Part shown: positions 42,437 to 54,217 of the stretch, one piece after another
Numbering within the stretch: the first letter of the stretch is position 1
Layout: every line of letters begins with the position of its first letter
From: Diaporthe sp. PMI_573
Lineage: Eukaryota; Ascomycota; Sordariomycetes; Diaporthales; Diaporthaceae
Direction of reading: 5' to 3'
NCBI GenBank assembly: GCA_021399435.1
Contig: JAJTUP010000131.1
Span: 58,202-122,201 of the forward strand
Length of the DNA stretch: 64,000 bases
Made by a program: the position numbers and the translations under genes
Notes under the pieces: model-generated
What the model was told of the DNA's origin: nothing
The model's input: the letters and a program-made list of their open reading frames with translations, nothing else
The model's database searches: none

Positions 42437-43860
42437 TCAATGCTGGTCTTCGTCGTTACTATCTACGGTGATCCTACCCACCAATTGAAGAACTTGCCTC
42501 CAATTATCCCCTTCAAGGAGACTAAAAGGAAGAGTCGGCTGATAAATACCGGCTTTGCTCCAGGAACGAAGGCACTGAGCCATGGCCACAACATGCCGCC
42601 GTAGGCGGGACCTGAGTGGTGTTACCATCCTCCCGCAACTGCTGAAGTCTCTCTCCGTTTCTGCAGACGACGATGCGGTAGTAAGAAAGTCAACAGCAAT
42701 ATAAGACAGCCGAGGAAAACGCACAACGCCGACGTCCCTCCACCAACCAACTGGGTCAGCTTTGTATGCGATGTTGTCAACCGGTGGCTCTGACAGATAC
42801 TGATCAAGCTCGGCCTGTGGTGGCATCGCCGCTGACTGCTGTTGTCGTTGGCTTTGTCGCTCTTGAGGGTCAGGAGTAGTCAATGACCGACTAAAAGCCA
42901 GTCGACGTTCAATATAGTCCAAGGCACTAGTAGTCCCAGCTGCTGAAGCGTCATTAGAATCTGCCCCATGAGCCTTGTTCTTGTACTTCTCTTCCCAGAT
43001 GGCCGTTAAGCTTCTCTCATACGTCCTCTTCCATTCCGAGGTCTGACGAGACGGGAGTTGGCTCCAAAGCCGTTCTAGAGTTCGCCATTTCTTGCAGGGG
43101 TGGAATACAACTGCCGCTACGTAGGCAGTAGAGGTCAGCTTGCCATAGTAGTCGTTCAGCTTCTTCCATCCGAGCTTGATGTAAACCTTCAAAAGCCTCC
43201 GGGCCTTTGCATCCATACCATCGAACAGTTGAACCTCTTCCATGATCTGGTCGTCATTCTCTTCAATTATCACTCCTTGAACGGCCAGCTCGAGGTGGTC
43301 AAGGAGCATCTCCACCACTTGGAAGTACTCGTCGAACCCCCCTGAAGTTGACCGTTTACCAGCAATACCCTCGCCCTGCAGTTGCCTTGAGGCGACCTTG
43401 AATGGTTGAAGGATCTTCTGAACCGCAGCAACAACCTTCCATCCCTCAAGGGAAAGTTTTTCTTTCAATATTGCTGGTTTGTCTTTTTCTTTGCCGCCTT
43501 GGCTAACCCATCGTTCCTCGATCATACAAAGCATCCTGTTCAAGGCTGCTCGTTTCAGCAGAGCACGCGACGCCATTGCCTCGTCGGATTGCCAGCGAGT
43601 ACAGACGTTTTGAACCCACGTAAGAACAGGTTCGGTAGGGGCGGTTTGCCGTTGAGCTTCATAAAAGTCCTCGAGAAGTTGACTGTTCGTTCGAAGAGCG
43701 ATGCCAATATTGTGTAGCTTGCCAAACGGCCCAAACTTGCGGTACTTGTCCACTTCCTCGGCGTTAATAATCTCAGGGACTGGATACTGGTGCTGACTCT
43801 CCTCGGGGACTGTTTCGAGCTCGAAGACTTCATCCATGCTCGGCTCACTGAAGCCATCGT
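42437..43860 (-). pseudogene. hAT transposase, C-terminal two thirds
   Basis: A long open frame (about 475 residues of true homology) contains [17 protein letters not shown], the WQSD motif, [19 protein letters not shown], then [20 protein letters not shown] and [16 protein letters not shown]. It is the hAT core end and dimerisation domain without interruption. The N-terminal finger and first catalytic strands are absent, because the frame meets another hAT fragment head to head near 43860. Its own 3' terminus (42299) is preserved. Confidence 0.85.
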
Positions 43861-45133
43861 TGAATTCATACTCAAGGAGCTCTGCCCATGGATGAACTCG
43901 AAACAACGTCGCCATCGCCGACTTCGCTGCTTGGGCCACATTGTCAACCTCTGCTGCCAGGCGTTTCTCATGGGTCGGAACTGTGAGAAGCATTTAGCAA
44001 AGCTTGAAAAGCACTATCAACGCGGAGACTATGCAAAGGTGGAAGAGCTCTGGAAACAATTTGGATGTTTAGGTCGGCTTCACAACCTCGTACGATACAT
44101 TAGGCTAACTCCACAACGCCGTGAGGAGTTTGCTGCAATCATTATCGGCGGAGATCTCTCTGAATTCGATGGGCTCGAGCTTATCCAGAACAACTCGACA
44201 CGCTGGAATTCATGGTTTCATTCGATTACGCGGGCGTTGAATGTTCGGGAACGTTTAGAGATCTTCTCAGCTCGCCATGTCCCTGGGAAAGGCTCTCATG
44301 GGATTTCGAACTTCAAGCTCGATGGACAGCACTGGTTCGAGCTTGAAAAGGTTGAGCTTGCTCTAAAAGACTTCTACGCCGCAACTTTGCTTTCTGAGGG
44401 AAAAAAGACGTCCCTCGCTGACTGGTTTTCGACTTTGGACTGCCTTCTTCGAGAAATAAACGAGACAAAAGACCATTATTATAACATCCACGCCGAAGAC
44501 GACAATAACTTCACATGGAAGTACCTCCAAAGTTGCGCAGATGCTGCGTGGTCCAAATGCCAGGAGTATTACAATAACCAGCAGCTGAATTGGCAGAATC
44601 GATTCCCCGAAGATACTGATCTTCCACCAGCGTACTATGCAGCCCAAATACTCGATCCATATCGAAAGTGGGCATGGTTCAGGCAAGAATGGGTTCTCCA
44701 AGGCGGCGAAGAAAAAAAGAAGTGGTTTGATAATGCACAATCGGCGGTGAAACAGCTCTGGGAGACAGAGTATAAGGGAAGGTACCCTGTTGAGATGCTA
44801 CCACCGCAAGTCCGGAAGGAGAGAGATCCTGACCCAGCGTTTGATCGCCAGAGGGAACACAAGCGCATTCGAATAGACGCCCCGGTCTCTACAACTGATT
44901 TGTATGAGCAATATATTTCTACCGACCGGCTCCATGACGAAGAGGCAGGTTGCGACGAGGCCATTGCGTACTGGCTATCCCGTTATGACTCCCAAAGAGA
45001 CCTCGCTCGCTTCGGGGCAGATTGGTCCATGAAGAGGTCGTTACGCGGGCTGAAGGACGGAGAAAAGACGAAGGGAAAAGAGTTCGAGGACCGGTTTCAG
45101 AGAGGTCGTTGCCCTTTATATAGTGGGCTTTGA
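43861..45133 (+). pseudogene. Second hAT transposase fragment, head to head with the first
   Basis: The frame opens with [20 protein letters not shown] and GRLHNLVRYI, NNSTRWNSWFHSITRAL, then DLPPAYYAAQILDPYRKWAW. It belongs to a different hAT subfamily from the minus-strand neighbour. It runs open to 45133 but the C-terminal dimerisation motif is missing: after AIAYWLSRYD the sequence no longer resembles hAT. The N-terminal finger is also absent. The join near 43860 fuses two half elements back to back. Confidence 0.8.
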
Positions 45134-45785
45134 CCTCTCCGTGGTATATCATGTACGTGACACTGCCGGCCTCTCTTGTTGGCGGCGTGGGTCCCGGGCT
45201 GCGGCCTCGGGAGGCAGCCAGTGGCTGGAGGACCCCGATCGAGATAGGCTACTCCGTCCCGCCGCTTGCATCGTGAGTATTCATGAATGCCCAGGGGCCC
45301 TCCCATGTGGGCATGTTCACGCACGAATGAGGCTGTACCACACTGCATGCTCGTGACCATTGGATCGCTCAGATGCAGCTTCTGCACTTCGACACCGAGT
45401 CTTCTCATTCACAGAAAAAGTCTCGACATTTTAGCTTCCATTAAGAATACACGGGATCTCTTTATATCCTTGTGTATTACTTTGGATGGATTTGACGTTC
45501 GGGATCCCAATAATTCTGAAATGATGAACATGTCGTGTTTATCCATCACGCCGTATCACCTCATGACCCGGCGAGAAATCAAACGACCACTTAAAGTTGG
45601 TGCAATTCATTGGAATTTACCCATTTCCATCGCCATTCTCCAGTGGATGGCTCTTAGTTCTGATCTGAATAACTTTAAAGAAATCCCTTTTGCGTTCCAC
45701 TGCCCCAACTATTCCTTTCGTTCATTCCCTCACTCGCGCTGGAAGCCCCTCTCGTCTTTTAAGGGCCCCGCATATGTAAGCTAAA
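45134..45785. other. No supported gene
   Basis: A plus frame at 45287-45784 is open for 165 codons but lacks a domain and overlaps the end of the minus-strand gene model. Confidence 0.35.
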
Positions 45786-46285
45786 TCATCTTCCCGCTCC
45801 TGCAAACCACTGTAGAACCAAAGAATTGATTTCCTGTTCCGGTCGTTGACACCTATGAGTACGCGCCTCAGCAAGCGCCTCAGCAACCTTAGCCATATCC
45901 GCGGATAGCTCCTGGGCCACGCTATCTCCACAGGTCTGAGCCACGGCCTTCAGGGACTTGTGTGCTTCCTCATCGAGATGAGACAAATACATAAGCCCTC
46001 GAGATAGGATGAAGCGAGATGAATCTCTTTCAGCTCATGCATCGGCAACGAGCGTTAGAAGGGATTTCCCATCAAAATATCAGTGTACCCTAAACTATCG
46101 TTGATAGGCGTGGCATCGTTAACCAATTCGGCATAGAAGTCTTCATTTTTATTGTAAAAAAGTGCTCCCTGAGGCCGTTCAACAAGCTGGTAGCCAAGTT
46201 CATGACGCAAGAGACCTCGCTGTAGCCATAGCAGCTCTGTATCTGTGCGGGATGGCCAATTCTGCTCCTGTTGTTGCGATCTGCA
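45786..46285 (-). CDS. Partial spliced gene of unknown function
   Basis: Two minus-strand exons can be joined: one at about 46281-46089 (QQQEQNWPSRTDTELLWLQR, then HELGYQLVERPQGALFYN) and one at 46026-45786 (MYLSHLDEEAHKSLKAVAQT... ending WFAGAGR). The 62 nt intron (46027-46088) has donor GTACAC, a TTCTAACG branch and acceptor AAAG and keeps the frame. The start lies further upstream, probably beyond an acceptor at TTGCAG (about 46283), and was not found. The protein is hydrophilic and helical with no recognised domain. Confidence 0.4.
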
Positions 46286-46651
46286 AGCAGTACAAGCGAT
46301 GCTCCGGAGGTAGAAAAGAGTGGTCGCGGTTGCTTTGAATGATTATTATAAGGAGAATCCAGGAGATTCTTTCTTTCCCAATTTCCGACAGAACCGGAAT
46401 AAAGTTTGCTGGCAGGAGTAATCAATGGGGATCGCAGGCTGTCGGTGGGTAGACAAGCCGCAAAGCAGTACATTTCATTTCGGTTTGTTCCTACTCAGTG
46501 ACTTCTGAAATAGGCGCCATTGCTAGAATCATGGTTTTGTGGCTCGAAGCTCCATTTGTGGAATGACCGGCGGGGGCATGGTAAGGGGACCGTGTCCATA
46601 TTGGGAAAACCATTCCCCCGTCTCCGTTCCGCCAACCATAGACAGATTATC

Positions 46652-46793
46652 CAAGGTATAAATATATCCCCTTTCCACTTCTACTTTTTGTCTTTCCCCT
46701 TTCTTTCTTTTCACAAAACACATCATACTTCGTTCATGCATTCCCGTATTACTTCTCATCATACCTTGTACCTACTCCTTCAAAGACTACACA
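46652..46793 (+). promoter_or_regulatory. TATA box and CT-rich start region
   Basis: GGTATAAATATATCC is followed by a long pyrimidine tract and a CA-type leader (CACAAAACACATCATAC) before the ATG at 46794. This is a textbook filamentous fungal core promoter. Confidence 0.65.
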
Positions 46794-46991
46794 ATGTGCG
46801 ACATTACTTTCAAGTTATGCCTGGTAGCAGGATGCGATATTTACGTCGCCTTGCCCTACAAAGTTTGCCCGAAACCCGCCGCTAAGGAACGGTGCCAAAT
46901 CAACGAAACACATGAAAAAGGAAGAGGAGACAGGGCATGCATAGCTCACAAATGGGCTCAGGCTAACAGTTTAAATGGTTTGAGGAATTGA
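46794..46991 (+). CDS. Small cysteine-containing protein
   Basis: 65 residues starting MCDITFKLCLVAGCDIYVAL, in the context CACAATGTG downstream of a strong promoter. It has six Cys and a Lys/Arg-rich second half. There is no signal peptide, so a cytosolic or nuclear role is likelier than secretion. Small MC..I(T)...C proteins with spaced Cys are common uncharacterised fungal families; this could be one. A 3' intron cannot be excluded. Confidence 0.5.
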   Translation: MCDITFKLCLVAGCDIYVALPYKVCPKPAAKERCQINETHEKGRGDRACIAHKWAQANSLNGLRN

Positions 46992-47883
46992 TGCTAGCAA
47001 CAAACAGTGGTTGCGTTTCAGAGCAATTGTCCCAAGTTTAGGGTCGTCCCCAGTACGAATTTGTTGTGTCAAAGATGCTGTTTCAAAAGCTCTAAAAACA
47101 ACGGATTGAAACCGGATGGAGAAGACTGTACTGTCCTTAGATTGTAGGAAAAAAGAACTCATTGCCTCGCGAAAGGCTGCTCAAGTTGTCTGTCGTCGGC
47201 TGTAATCCTGGGCTGTTTGCGTCTACTATAACATCAGAATACGCGGATTGCCTAGGCATCCATCCACTGCAAAATCAAGGCCGAATATCTCAACCCTCTG
47301 CTGCGCAGTGCTTTCCCGCAGAAAGCCCCCCGTCCCGGGCCATCCGCCCAGTGTTGGGCTCTCCCTCATCTCAGCCTCCGGTATCGCTCCTTGACCCCGA
47401 CCTCGTCGCCACCACGATAACTGATCTCGTTTCTGATGGTGTTTCTGATTCTTCTGACCCGTCGCAATGTTTAGTTTTCGAGACCAACCGTTGGGTGGAA
47501 GGCGCCTCAGCGTCGCTCAGCACATGTTCACCAGGGGCTTTTTTTCGGATTCCTCGACTCCACGGGTCGTCTTTTCCTACCCCTTGATCATTTTTATGCT
47601 AATCTTCACAGGGTTCACTACCACCATCATGACCTTTATGCTCACCTGGAAACATGCTGCGAGGACAACCTCATGATGAAGATTCTGCGCCACAATCAAA
47701 TGCCTGGTCAAAGAGCCGAGATGAGATGCTGTGGACCCATATGTTTATCAGGCAGTCTCCAGCTCAGGTGCCCACAGGTATCACTAGCGAAATCATAACA
47801 AATCCTGCTTCGCGGTGCATTTTCAGATTACGTATCGTAGGGCGCTATGAAACGATGTTTCTTATCGCCGAAGGGATGAGAAT
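46992..47883. other. No supported gene
   Basis: A plus frame at 47162-47587 (141 codons) is Ser/Pro-rich with no domain. I cannot tell whether it is coding. Confidence 0.3.
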
Positions 47884-48781
47884 CTATAATACACTGCCAA
47901 TTTTGTAAAAGCGCCACCAGTAATCCCAAACCGGGTTCGAAGTCGCATGGAAGGTACCGAATTTAGGCAGGAAAGGCACAGGTGTCGCTGGGCCTTGCGC
48001 ACTATATTCACCGTACAGGAAGTTTTCCTGAGCCGCCAAATAAAGGGTTTCATCGACGTTATAGTATCGCAAATAATTGTAGGCGCCTGTATGTTGGACT
48101 TCTGAGTGACCATCCACCGCCGTTGGGGACAAGTCGCTCACGTAGCTGAACCTATTCAGAGAATCTAGAAAAAGTATTGTTAGCCTATCTTTTTCTGGAA
48201 AGCCAAATGGTTACTGCATCTGATGAACAGTGGATTTGCATACCAGTTCTGCCTGCATACCGCAAACAGCTATTATGGTGTGCCATATAGTCAAATGGGC
48301 CGTCTTTATGGGCAGAGCCATGAATGCTCCGTACATAGAAATCCGTTGACTGGACCGACCCAACTGGATGAGTTGCACTTAGACAGAATAGATCAGGCTC
48401 CTGTGCAAGTAGGACTTGGGGATGAAACTGCCACACATCCACGGTCTGGTCGAAATCAGCAGCTTCAGTGGGCTCAGGGTACTCAGGAAAAGGATTGACG
48501 AGATCGTGTTGCTGATCATCATTCGATGATGGAGATATGTCTTCAACCCCCGAAGCTACCCTTTGAGCCATAACACAAGGACCAGAGACAGCATTGTAAT
48601 CGACATGAGCAGCCACTGCCTCTTTCTTTGGCCCAGGGGCAATGGGTTGAGCGCCTGAATTAGCAAGCGGATACTGTTGCATGTCGATGTAATTTGGGGG
48701 TGCTATGCTTAAACCAGAGCCGGGTTCAGCATAGGTAGAAAGATAAGGACGTTCCTTTGTCGTGGTGATCCTTCGAGGCAC
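47884..48781 (-). CDS. Partial spliced gene of unknown function
   Basis: Exon 48781-48244 joins exon 48164-47884 across a 79 nt intron (donor GTATGC, GGCTAAC branch, acceptor TTCTAG), in frame. It encodes about 270 residues: a Pro/Gln/Asp-rich, probably disordered first part, then LRYYNVDETLYLAAQENFLY and a Pro/Phe/Trp-rich end (NPVWDYWWRFYKIGSVL). The 5' edge coincides with an acceptor (TCTGGCAG at about 48782), so an upstream exon exists but was not resolved; candidates lie at 48836-48925 and 49055-49363. No family is recognised. Confidence 0.45.
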
Positions 48782-50178
48782 CTGCCAGAGAAATAATCCA
48801 ACCCCGCCCGAAACGCAGATATATAATGGTTTTTACTACCATATTTCGACAGCCTTCTTCTCGCCCAAAAAATGCACTGGTTCAGGCGGGCCTGTTCTCG
48901 TCGCCAGCATTGTTACACAAACCATTCTGTTGCCTATCTTTCCCCTGCCCGCAGCAAAATAAGCAGGGGCGGCTTCCTGCAGAGCGCAAATTGATTGGGT
49001 AGAAGGTTTCGGAAAAGCACACTGCATGAACACCCAATGTCCCACTTAGTTAGTCTACGCGCGCACCACAACTACGAGGATGTGAGGAAAACCGATGTTG
49101 ATGACAATCAAAAGAGAGGACAAATACCTTGCCCAAGCGCTAGACATCAACTTGATTGCCGCAGTTAGAGCAGTTACCGGCAGCAATTTCGAGCTTTTGA
49201 GAGTTTGCTTGTAGTTGTGAACAGGACCATATTGATCATAAATCGACTTGTCATCAAAATGAAGGCATGCATTTAGGACACTTCCCAAAGCGAATGAGAT
49301 ATATGAGATTCTGGCCTGACGTAGACTCAGGAATGGTGATGCTTCGCCAAGAGACTTCCACATTCAATATTGGGATATATTAGATAGAGTTGCAGTTGAG
49401 TGGCGGCACAAATAACTTAAATCCAAAGCTCCATTCAGCTTCACTACCTTTGCATTTTGCAGTTACCAGATTTGTCCTGTGTGAATATACTTGATGTGCT
49501 TCGGTGACTTCGCACCAAGGTTACGAGATGTGGTAAGGCAAAAGAGACCAAGTTGAGCTAGAGCGGATGTCCGTTTTAATGTTGAGTTTAAAGTGGACAT
49601 CGATTTATAAATCTTCACGTAAATCATTCAATAGTCCCTGGTTGATTCTATAACAATAGTATTGCTCGAGGGAACGCTTTCGATAATCTTGAATATGTGC
49701 AGGTGTTCGTCATTTCAGTATGCAGGCTTGTCCAAGTCTCCCGGCTTTCCGCTTTTTCCGGTCACAGTAGCCCAATTGGTGTAAGTCCAGTCTACCTATG
49801 AACTGGTCCTCCCCAGAGGGCACCGATGGACTGACAGCCTTGATGGAGCTGGTGTTGCCATTTCTTATCACGAATAGATCCCAGCAATCTTTCCTCCAGA
49901 AGGAACTTCAGGAATGGCAAAGGACCAGCGTACTAGAAAAACCAGAAGAAGATTAGCAGACTAGCCTATATGGTGGTAGCGAGATATAGAAATAGCTAAT
50001 ATATACCCTGACCTGATCCTTCAGGTACGTCGGAAATCCTCTCCGTAGTAACCACAGATGACCTAGCTTTCAGGTCGAGGACAAGAATGTGTTGATGAAA
50101 AGAAGTGGCTGTAGATAAGTATGTAGTTATTCGTAACATGCTGTTGGCGAATCTGCCATCACTAATTGAGTGTAGCCA
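48782..50178. other. Possible upstream exons, then gene-free
   Basis: A minus frame at 49055-49363 starts in a fair context (GAATGTGG) and contains hydrophobic segments. It may be the first exon of the gene at 47.9-48.8 kb. From 49.4 to 50.2 kb I see no gene. Confidence 0.3.
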
Positions 50179-51769
50179 ATGTATGAAATGATAATTGAGT
50201 GTGCAGGCTCTGAAATGAGGTCAATTTTGAGGGATGCTGAGGTGGAGACAGGGTGGGGAAAGACTGGTCTTTACTCTTCAGTGTGTCGCCAGGCAAAAGG
50301 AAGGGCCTTGCATGTATACCTTGTTAACATCAATCAGGAGCCCAGATTCCACCCTTGTCACATGGTTGTGATGCTGGGGGCGAGACCAGATTCGTGGCCC
50401 CAGCTGAGCCATCAGCTTCCGGATTCCATCTTGGATTGGCTTTGTAGATTTCATCACTTCCGGAGCAAATGTCCTCGCAAGCAAGCCATGCCAGATGAGC
50501 TCTATAATTGGATGTCAGAATTGGTAAGTCTGACCACCTCAGCGGCGAAAATATGGTCACGCGGGAAAATACGCCTTGTGGTACCTGCGGAGCCTTTCCC
50601 TTACGATGGCAGGGCGGACGCGACAAAGAGTGGCGTGGAGGTCAGCAGAGGGTAGACGGGTGGTATGCCTTAGCTGGTCCCCTCGCCCTGTTGCACAACA
50701 TGAGTCGGAAATTGCAGCCATGTGATTTGATATGCCTCTATTTTCAAGACACTGTACAACGTGATATGTCGGGAAAAGAAATATCTCCCCCACGTTTATG
50801 CACGTAAAGTCTGGCGACGATACCTTTGTCGTTCCGAAGTGGTTGGCGAGCCATATTAAATGACATGCTGTAACATGTAACACTGAACATCTGCTGGCCG
50901 ATAGATATACAAAGCGTTCAATAAGGGAAATTCATTGAGGCCGAACGAAGAAGGACCGGCTCCGGCGACCGTTTCTGTGTGGAGAGCTCGGACGATGGAC
51001 AAAGAGTACAACTCTGATGGAGACGGACGTGCCAACCAACACACCGCCTTCCTCCGTTATAGCTGCAGAGTGAGGTAACTACAATAGTGGTAACAATGGC
51101 TATTTCAGGGCTTTCGCGCCCTCGGAGAGTTTTAGACCTTAGGTTCAATTGCAGTCGTCTAGGCCAGAGGGCCAGAGGGCCCTTTCACTCTACCTACGCG
51201 CCTTATTTCTAACAGCAGGCTTCACTATCAAGCGATTTAGAAATTTAAGATAGGTGGCTGTTGCGTGATGTAGATTTGCGTTGATGACCATGCCATGGCC
51301 AGGAGATCCAGCTTCACACCGTGGGCATCTACAGGAAGGTCCAAACTTCAACTTGAGCCAAACGCATATAGCTCTGCGTTAGTCGTTTCGGTGGTGGCTG
51401 TACAGTACGGTACAATATACTGTACCACTCAATGATCCTCTCTAGAACAGGTTAGGTGTATGCGTAAAGTACTAATCCTGTCCTGAAGCACAGTGCTTCG
51501 GTTTAGCGCTATACATTATTTATGTATCTCTGTCTATGAGCTTCTCGTGGGTCCAGATGAATAGCATTGTAATTCCATACCATTCTGTATATTCCCCTGG
51601 CAGAAACACCCTATCTATGAGAAGTACTATGCTGGTCGAAGAAGTAACACATGCAAGCTAGTAAAAGGGTAGCCTGCTTACATTACTAACCCACGAGAAT
51701 CCGAAAGGCAGGAAAAATGACAGAAAATTAAGTGAAAGAGGTTTCTTTTGTATGGGCTTGAAGGAGACT
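50179..51769. other. Unresolved short frames
   Basis: A plus frame at 50179-50655 (158 codons) competes with minus frames over the same DNA; none has a domain. A short plus ORF from 50997 (MDKEYNSDGDGRANQH) can be spliced at GTAACT...TTTCAG (51076-51109) to end at about 51140. From 51.15 to 51.75 kb nothing is seen. Confidence 0.25.
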
Positions 51770-51868
51770 ATGACATATCTTTGGGCAGTGTAGTAGGAAT
51801 TAGCGATAGGTGCCCTTTCGGCTCAGCCGCCGGGCGTAATAAATTGTGTGTGTGTGTGTGTGTGTGTA
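51770..51868 (+). mobile_element. LINE 3' tail with GT microsatellite
   Basis: GGTGCCCTTTCGGCTCAGCCGCCGGGCG followed by AATAAATTGTGTGTG repeats the end seen at 29865-29930. It is a severely 5'-truncated LINE copy; only the last ~60-90 bp remain. Confidence 0.6.
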
Positions 51869-52608
51869 TAATCGAGGGTTCCATTCGTATTTGGAAAGAC
51901 CGCGCCTTCTACAACAACCTCAACAGCAACAGCTCCTCATAAAGCCCACCAAGTACCATGGCTGGCTCCTCATCAGCTCCTGCTGATGGGGCAACCAGGC
52001 AGACATTAATGAAAGAACCGCAGTGCGAGGTAGAGACGACTTTGGAGAATGGGATCAAGCTTCTATACCAATGCTCGCGATGGGCGAGGAGCAACTGGCG
52101 GAGCAATACCCATTTCGCCGTTTGGACTCTCCTGTCGACCTGTTCCACCTTTCATCAACTATTTAGTAATCTCGCCCACAAAGACAATGCCTGAACCGCA
52201 TACAAAGCCCACCCTTTTGTTTGAGACAGAGAAGTGGAAGCGGCTTACTCTGGATCGTCTAGAGCGGGTAGAGGAGTTACTACCCAACCATCTTCCAAAG
52301 TCGGAGAACTGCATGGCAGACAACCCACACAATGTGCTTAAAGGACATTTCGCTACTTTATCATGGGATCGTCTGAGATCCAGAGATCGCAAGGACCGTA
52401 GGGCCCTTCAAAATCCGTAAGATAAAACGATGTCCATAGACGCATGGCTTGAGTACCGGTAGAGGTGTGTGTGTGGGGGGAACCACAGCACAGCACGCGT
52501 GCGACCCGAGCCCAAGGCTTGATCGCCCTGCCTGACTTTCGCATGCTTCCCAAGCGTTTATTTTCCCACTTCTACCGTTCCTAAGTCAGCTTCATTCCAC
52601 TAGCTAAT
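51869..52608. other. Possible decayed small gene
   Basis: A plus ATG at 51958 (ACCATGG) opens 78 codons. A second frame (52049-52420) continues with charged helical sequence (ETEKWKRLTLDRLERVEELL). A frameshift or unresolved intron would join them. No domain recognised. Confidence 0.3.
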
Positions 52609-52974
52609 TCATCGCTTTTGATTCCTATCATATGTAGGCTCTGGTGTCGCTGGCAAGGCTTTGTTCAGGATGTTTGGTCCTGTGATGGAACCTTGGGCAT
52701 GGCGGCTGCGTTCGGCCATTTTTCTCATTCTGTACAGGCGTATTTGTTTTATTATACCGCTTATGATTGCAATTACAAAAATTGACCCGATAAGGACCAA
52801 GACAATTGTGGTTGACAAATTACTGTTCTTCGTTTTATGGTATGTTGCTTTCTTCCTTGAAACTATATTAAACTGGATCATGTTCAAATGTTTTACAGAC
52901 CGAGATGAGTAGGAAATTGAGCCCCATGGCAGGCTTATATAGGTAAGATAGCAATCTGTTCTAACAGTCCTCAT
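52609..52974 (-). CDS. Predicted single-pass membrane protein
   Basis: 121 codons; a downstream ATG at about 52881 (MIQFNIVSRKK) is an alternative start. A strong membrane segment (TTIVLVLIGSIFVIAIISGI) is followed by a basic stop-transfer stretch (KQIRLYRMRKMAER) and a hydrophilic tail with PATPEPTY. The topology is likely N-outside/C-cytosolic. No family is recognised. An intron in the N-terminal part (GTCTGT...TTTCAAG) is possible. Confidence 0.4.
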   Translation of the reverse strand: MRTVRTDCYLTYISLPWGSISYSSRSVKHLNMIQFNIVSRKKATYHKTKNSNLSTTIVLVLIGSIFVIAIISGIIKQIRLYRMRKMAERSRHAQGSITGPNILNKALPATPEPTYDRNQKR

Positions 52975-54217
52975 TTAAATATGCTGTTTTGCGATATCTT
53001 TAATTTCAAATTTGGATTTAATTGTTTCCGAACACAACCTACACCCATCGCGCCGGTCCAAAAACGCATTTAGGATATCTTCCTTATTCTCGATAGTGAT
53101 GCAATCTCCATCCTCATTAATGTTTGTGAGTCAGGAGTAGTCATTACGCCCCATTGTTTGCACGGAAGGGTGGGGAGAAAAAGAAACAAGAAAGCTCGAA
53201 ATAGTCTTGTTCACAAAATAAAGCGACACAAGATAATATATAAGCCGGTAAGCGTACTACAATTTCTTCGGTGAGCGGATCAACTGTATAGTTATTACAA
53301 TTTCAGTATTTGTGCCGCTTATACATCATGCTGCATATTGAAAACCAGTATGACTCAACTCGACGGTGACGCACCGCTTTATGAAGCTCTACACCAAGGG
53401 GCAATATGAGGATGCAGAGCAGCTTTTATAAGACAGCTTTAACTCCTTGGTACGACAGAACCCTGATAAACTTTTAGTCGGAAATAACATAGGGTCGATC
53501 TACTTGGCAGTATCTCGGTCGACCGCAGACCTCACATTTATCGCCGTGTGTCTAGACGTTCCAAGACTTGGACCCTCATTTATATGTATAGTAGCGTGAA
53601 TAAAAAGAGTTGTTTACAAATAAGACGGAATGAGATTCGAATTAGTAAATTTGTTAAGTGACTAGATCTTGAAGAACAACTTAAAAACAGTGACGATTAT
53701 ATTAGCAATTTCTGCGGGCTGCTATAGGAGTCCTCGCTTAAATTGAGAACGACAGGTTATCCAACGCTTTTCCTTTCATTATGTGCTGCGCTATGTTTAT
53801 CAGTGCTTGTCGACAATTCTAGTGAAAAAGGATGAACGTGAGAGGGATGCCGTCTGTGGGATACGAAACTTGTCGGAGGTTCTCTATTGGGCGAGAATTC
53901 TGTGTGATCAGCGGTACTTATCAGATTTAGCAGATGAGCACTGAGTATTTCTGCAGGTATACTGCACAGTATTTACAATTGACCAGGTTATTTTGTGCTT
54001 GAGTGAACAAATCACAGAGTTTAGTATCATCAAAGGTGGCAGTGCATCATCAGTATATACAATATAAATACTGCAAAGTGATGCTACATTTATGGCTCTT
54101 CTCTTTTCCATTACCTTGATCAAATGAAAGACAGCGAGTACTTATACTGTAATCAAAGCCACCTTATACTTTGCTAATTCACCGACGGTACCAAGATGCG
54201 TACAGGGCATGATGAAC
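52975..54217. other. A/T-rich decayed DNA
   Basis: Apart from the TPR remnant I see no coding sequence; stops are frequent in all frames, as expected of mutated repeat DNA. Confidence 0.45.
53375..53598 (+). pseudogene. TPR-repeat remnant
   Basis: The frame reads RFMKLYTKGQYEDAEQLL, a stop (TAA), then SFNSLVRQNPDKLLVGNNIG and SIYLA. This is the tetratricopeptide pattern of kinesin-light-chain-like repeats in fungal NB-ARC/TPR proteins (G-x-Y-x-x-A-E ... N-x-x-x-x-Y). Only about one and a half repeats survive in A/T-rich, stop-rich DNA. Confidence 0.45.

Noticed and set aside
47928..47945. GGGTTCGAAGTCGC as a tRNA B box
   Set aside because: No matching A box or cloverleaf stems could be found around it, and it lies inside a plausible exon.
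50278..50626. Minus-strand frames opposite 50179-50655
   Set aside because: Both strands are equally open and neither shows a domain, so no call could be supported.
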